A DNA stretch of 8,141 bases from an uncultured Clostridia bacterium (GTDB lineage: Bacteria; Bacillota_A; Clostridia; TANB77; CAG-508), in the NCBI GenBank assembly GCA_947628465.1, contig CANQZZ010000060.1, positions 1-8,141 on the forward strand. Reading direction: 5' to 3'. Below the pieces are notes generated by a model. It was not told the origin of the DNA. It made no database searches and saw only the letters and a program-made list of their open reading frames with translations. Position 1 is the first letter of the stretch. The number at the start of each line of letters is the position of its first letter. The translations under genes and the position numbers were made by a program. Below, piece after piece: positions 6,873 to 8,141 of the stretch.

Positions 6873-8141
6873 AATGATAAATTGATGCTAAATGTTAGCC
6901 AAGATGAAGTTAAATTAGGAGAAAACATAGTTGTTTCTATTGATGTAGATTCAAAATATAAGGATTTACATGCTTACACCGCGAAGCTAAGCTATGATAA
7001 AAATGTTTTTGAGGTTATCGAAAAAGAGGACTTTGCAGAACAAGATAACTGGTCAGATATACAATATAACAAAGAAAACAATAAATTCGCTTTAATAAAT
7101 AAAAAAGGAGAAAACAGCGAAAAGCTTTTGGAATTAAAGCTTAAAGTAAAAGAAGATGCACAAGCTGGAAAAACAGCAATTACTATAAACAATATAACAG
7201 CATCTGATGGTAAAAAAGATATTTCTATTGAAGGAAGCAGTATAGAAGTTTTAGTATTAAAAGATGGGCTAAATGAAGGAGAAAGCATTCCAACTAATAA
7301 GGTAGAAATACCATCAGAAGAAAGCAATATAATTGGAGCAAAAAGAGAATTCCCAACAGCAATAGGAGTATTAACAATTATGTTAATGCTTGCTATTATT
7401 ATTTCTTTAATATATTACTATTTAAAATTAGCAAAAGAAGATTCTTATAGAAAAAAATTTATTATTACTGCTATTGCAATAATATCAACAATAATATTAT
7501 TAGTTCTTACAATTATAATTTTCACTACAAAAAGTATAGATGTAAATAACGATGGAGAAGTAAACTATGATGATGCAACAGATATAATAGACTATATACT
7601 TGAAATAGAGAACTCTCAAGATGAAAATGATTATGACGTAAATAACGATGGAAGAGTAACAATAACAGATGTAGCACAAGTAACAGATAGAGTTACAAAC
7701 GATGATTACACAGTAGATATTACGCCACATGAACCAGAAGAAAGTGAGGGTGAACAATCACAAGAAAAACCAAATTATGAATTATCATATGGAAATTCTT
7801 CAGTTAGTAATTTGATTCCTAAAAAGGGAGAAGATATTACTTTAGATTTAAATATAGATATAAAACCATATACAAATGCTAAATTTGTAATAATAGATGG
7901 AAAAAAATATCCTTTAGAAAAAGTTAAAGGAAATAATTATAGAGTAACTATACCTGCACCACAAAAGGCTGGACTTCAGGATATTGTCATATCTGGAGTT
8001 GTTCTTGATAACGGAAAAGAAGTTAAAACAAATTATAAAGTAACTGTAGATGTATTAAAAGATGTACCAAAGTTTGATGGTTTATCAATTGATTCAAAAA
8101 AGAAAATACCTGAAATATCTGTAAATGTTAAAGATGAAGAT
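6795..8141 (+). CDS. Membrane-anchored surface protein with cohesin-like, dockerin and Ig-like modules, 3'-truncated by the window edge
   Basis: The frame starts at ATG 6795, about 10 bases after AAGGGG (6780-6784), and stays open for 449 codons to the last base, so the C-terminus is missing. Residues 1-26 are a signal peptide: Lys2-Lys3, a hydrophobic core, and probable cleavage after VNA. Residues about 30-155 look like a cohesin-type beta-sandwich (SQDEVKLGENIVVSIDV, AKLSYDKNVFEVI, LLELKLKVKEDAQAGKTAI). After a linker come two hydrophobic helices (about 189-210 and 222-243) joined by a short basic loop. Residues about 247-305 are a dockerin with two calcium loops: Asp249/Asn251/Asp253/Asp260 and Asp281/Asn283/Asp285/Asp292. 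A Glu/Pro-rich linker (about 306-330) leads to beta-rich Ig-like sequence. The likely topology puts the cohesin, dockerin and Ig parts outside, with only the loop inside. A role in surface adhesion or protein assembly is inference; no enzyme domain is visible. Confidence 0.88.
   Translation, partial: MKKILTCAVILLTIFITFTFSVNVNANDKLMLNVSQDEVKLGENIVVSIDVDSKYKDLHAYTAKLSYDKNVFEVIEKEDFAEQDNWSDIQYNKENNKFALINKKGENSEKLLELKLKVKEDAQAGKTAITINNITASDGKKDISIEGSSIEVLVLKDGLNEGESIPTNKVEIPSEESNIIGAKREFPTAIGVLTIMLMLAIIISLIYYYLKLAKEDSYRKKFIITAIAIISTIILLVLTIIIFTTKSIDVNNDGEVNYDDATDIIDYILEIENSQDENDYDVNNDGRVTITDVAQVTDRVTNDDYTVDITPHEPEESEGEQSQEKPNYELSYGNSSVSNLIPKKGEDITLDLNIDIKPYTNAKFVIIDGKKYPLEKVKGNNYRVTIPAPQKAGLQDIVISGVVLDNGKEVKTNYKVTVDVLKDVPKFDGLSIDSKKKIPEISVNVKDED
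7533..7709 (+). other. Dockerin type I-like domain with two EF-hand-like loops
   Basis: DVNNDGEVNYDD and DVNNDGRVTITD start 32 residues apart, the spacing expected of a dockerin, each followed by a short helix-like stretch. Ligand positions 1, 3, 5 and 12 are Asp/Asn in both. At the positions (10 and 11 of each loop) that set cohesin choice in type I dockerins, the residues are Tyr-Asp and Ile-Thr, so the two halves are not symmetric. The loop codons are near-identical over 18 bases (7539-7556 and 7635-7652, one difference), a trace of internal duplication or of strong constraint. Confidence 0.85.
7785..8141 (+). other. Ig-like beta-sandwich module and probable start of a second one
   Basis: After the acidic linker the translation alternates hydrophobic and polar residues in a beta pattern: ITLDLNIDIKPYTNAKFVII, NNYRVTIPAP, IVISGVVLDNGKEV, YKVTVDVLKDVP. 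This is typical of extracellular Ig-like modules. The stretch KKKIPEISVNVKDED at the right edge may be the first strands of a second copy. The family is not assigned. Confidence 0.5.

Noticed and set aside
7500..7757. 85-residue Cys/Tyr/Ile-rich minus-strand open frame
   Set aside because: It is the complement of the dockerin-coding repeats (GTA, ATA, GAT codons become Tyr, Tyr, Ile); not a gene.
1..8141. CRISPR array, tRNA/rRNA genes, insertion sequences, phage or defence genes, riboswitch
   Set aside because: No regularly spaced direct repeats, no cloverleaf, no transposase or integrase motifs and no long structured leader were seen by eye in either strand.

Overview
The window reads as chromosomal DNA of a low-GC, probably anaerobic Firmicute of the Clostridia type. 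The evidence is a very AT-rich sequence, heavy use of ATA (Ile) and AGA (Arg), TAA as the stop of all seven genes that end in the window, strong AGGAG-type ribosome binding sites, and a conserved transcription/translation gene cluster in Firmicute order. No species can be named from the sequence alone. Every gene is on the + strand.

Positions 1-6137 hold the nusA operon: the 3' part of nusA (cut by the left edge), ylxR, infB, rbfA, a DHH/DHHA1 phosphoesterase of the NrnA type, and truB. The genes are packed with gaps of 1, 47, 10, -1 and 2 bases, so they are almost certainly one transcript. Together they cover transcription elongation and antitermination (NusA), RNA binding (YlxR), translation initiation (IF2), 30S maturation (RbfA), nano-RNA and pAp turnover (NrnA-like) and tRNA psi55 formation (TruB). 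Two genes often found in this cluster in Firmicutes are not here: the L7Ae-like ylxQ between ylxR and infB, and ribF after truB.

Positions 6138-6706 hold a small four-helix membrane protein of unknown function, with its own good ribosome binding site. It is followed by a strong intrinsic terminator that probably ends the operon.

Positions 6707-8141 start a new transcription unit with a near-consensus sigma-A promoter. It drives a surface protein that runs off the right edge. In the 449 residues visible, this protein has a signal peptide, a cohesin-like domain, a two-helix transmembrane hairpin, a dockerin with two intact calcium loops, an acidic linker and beta-sandwich (Ig-like) modules. 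Cohesin-like and dockerin modules on one membrane-anchored chain, split by a hairpin, are the most unusual thing in the window. The rest is ordinary core genome with small peculiarities: a TTG start hidden behind a GTG in infB, an Asn/Arg-rich repeat in the IF2 linker, and a Ser in place of the usual Ala in the RbfA kink.
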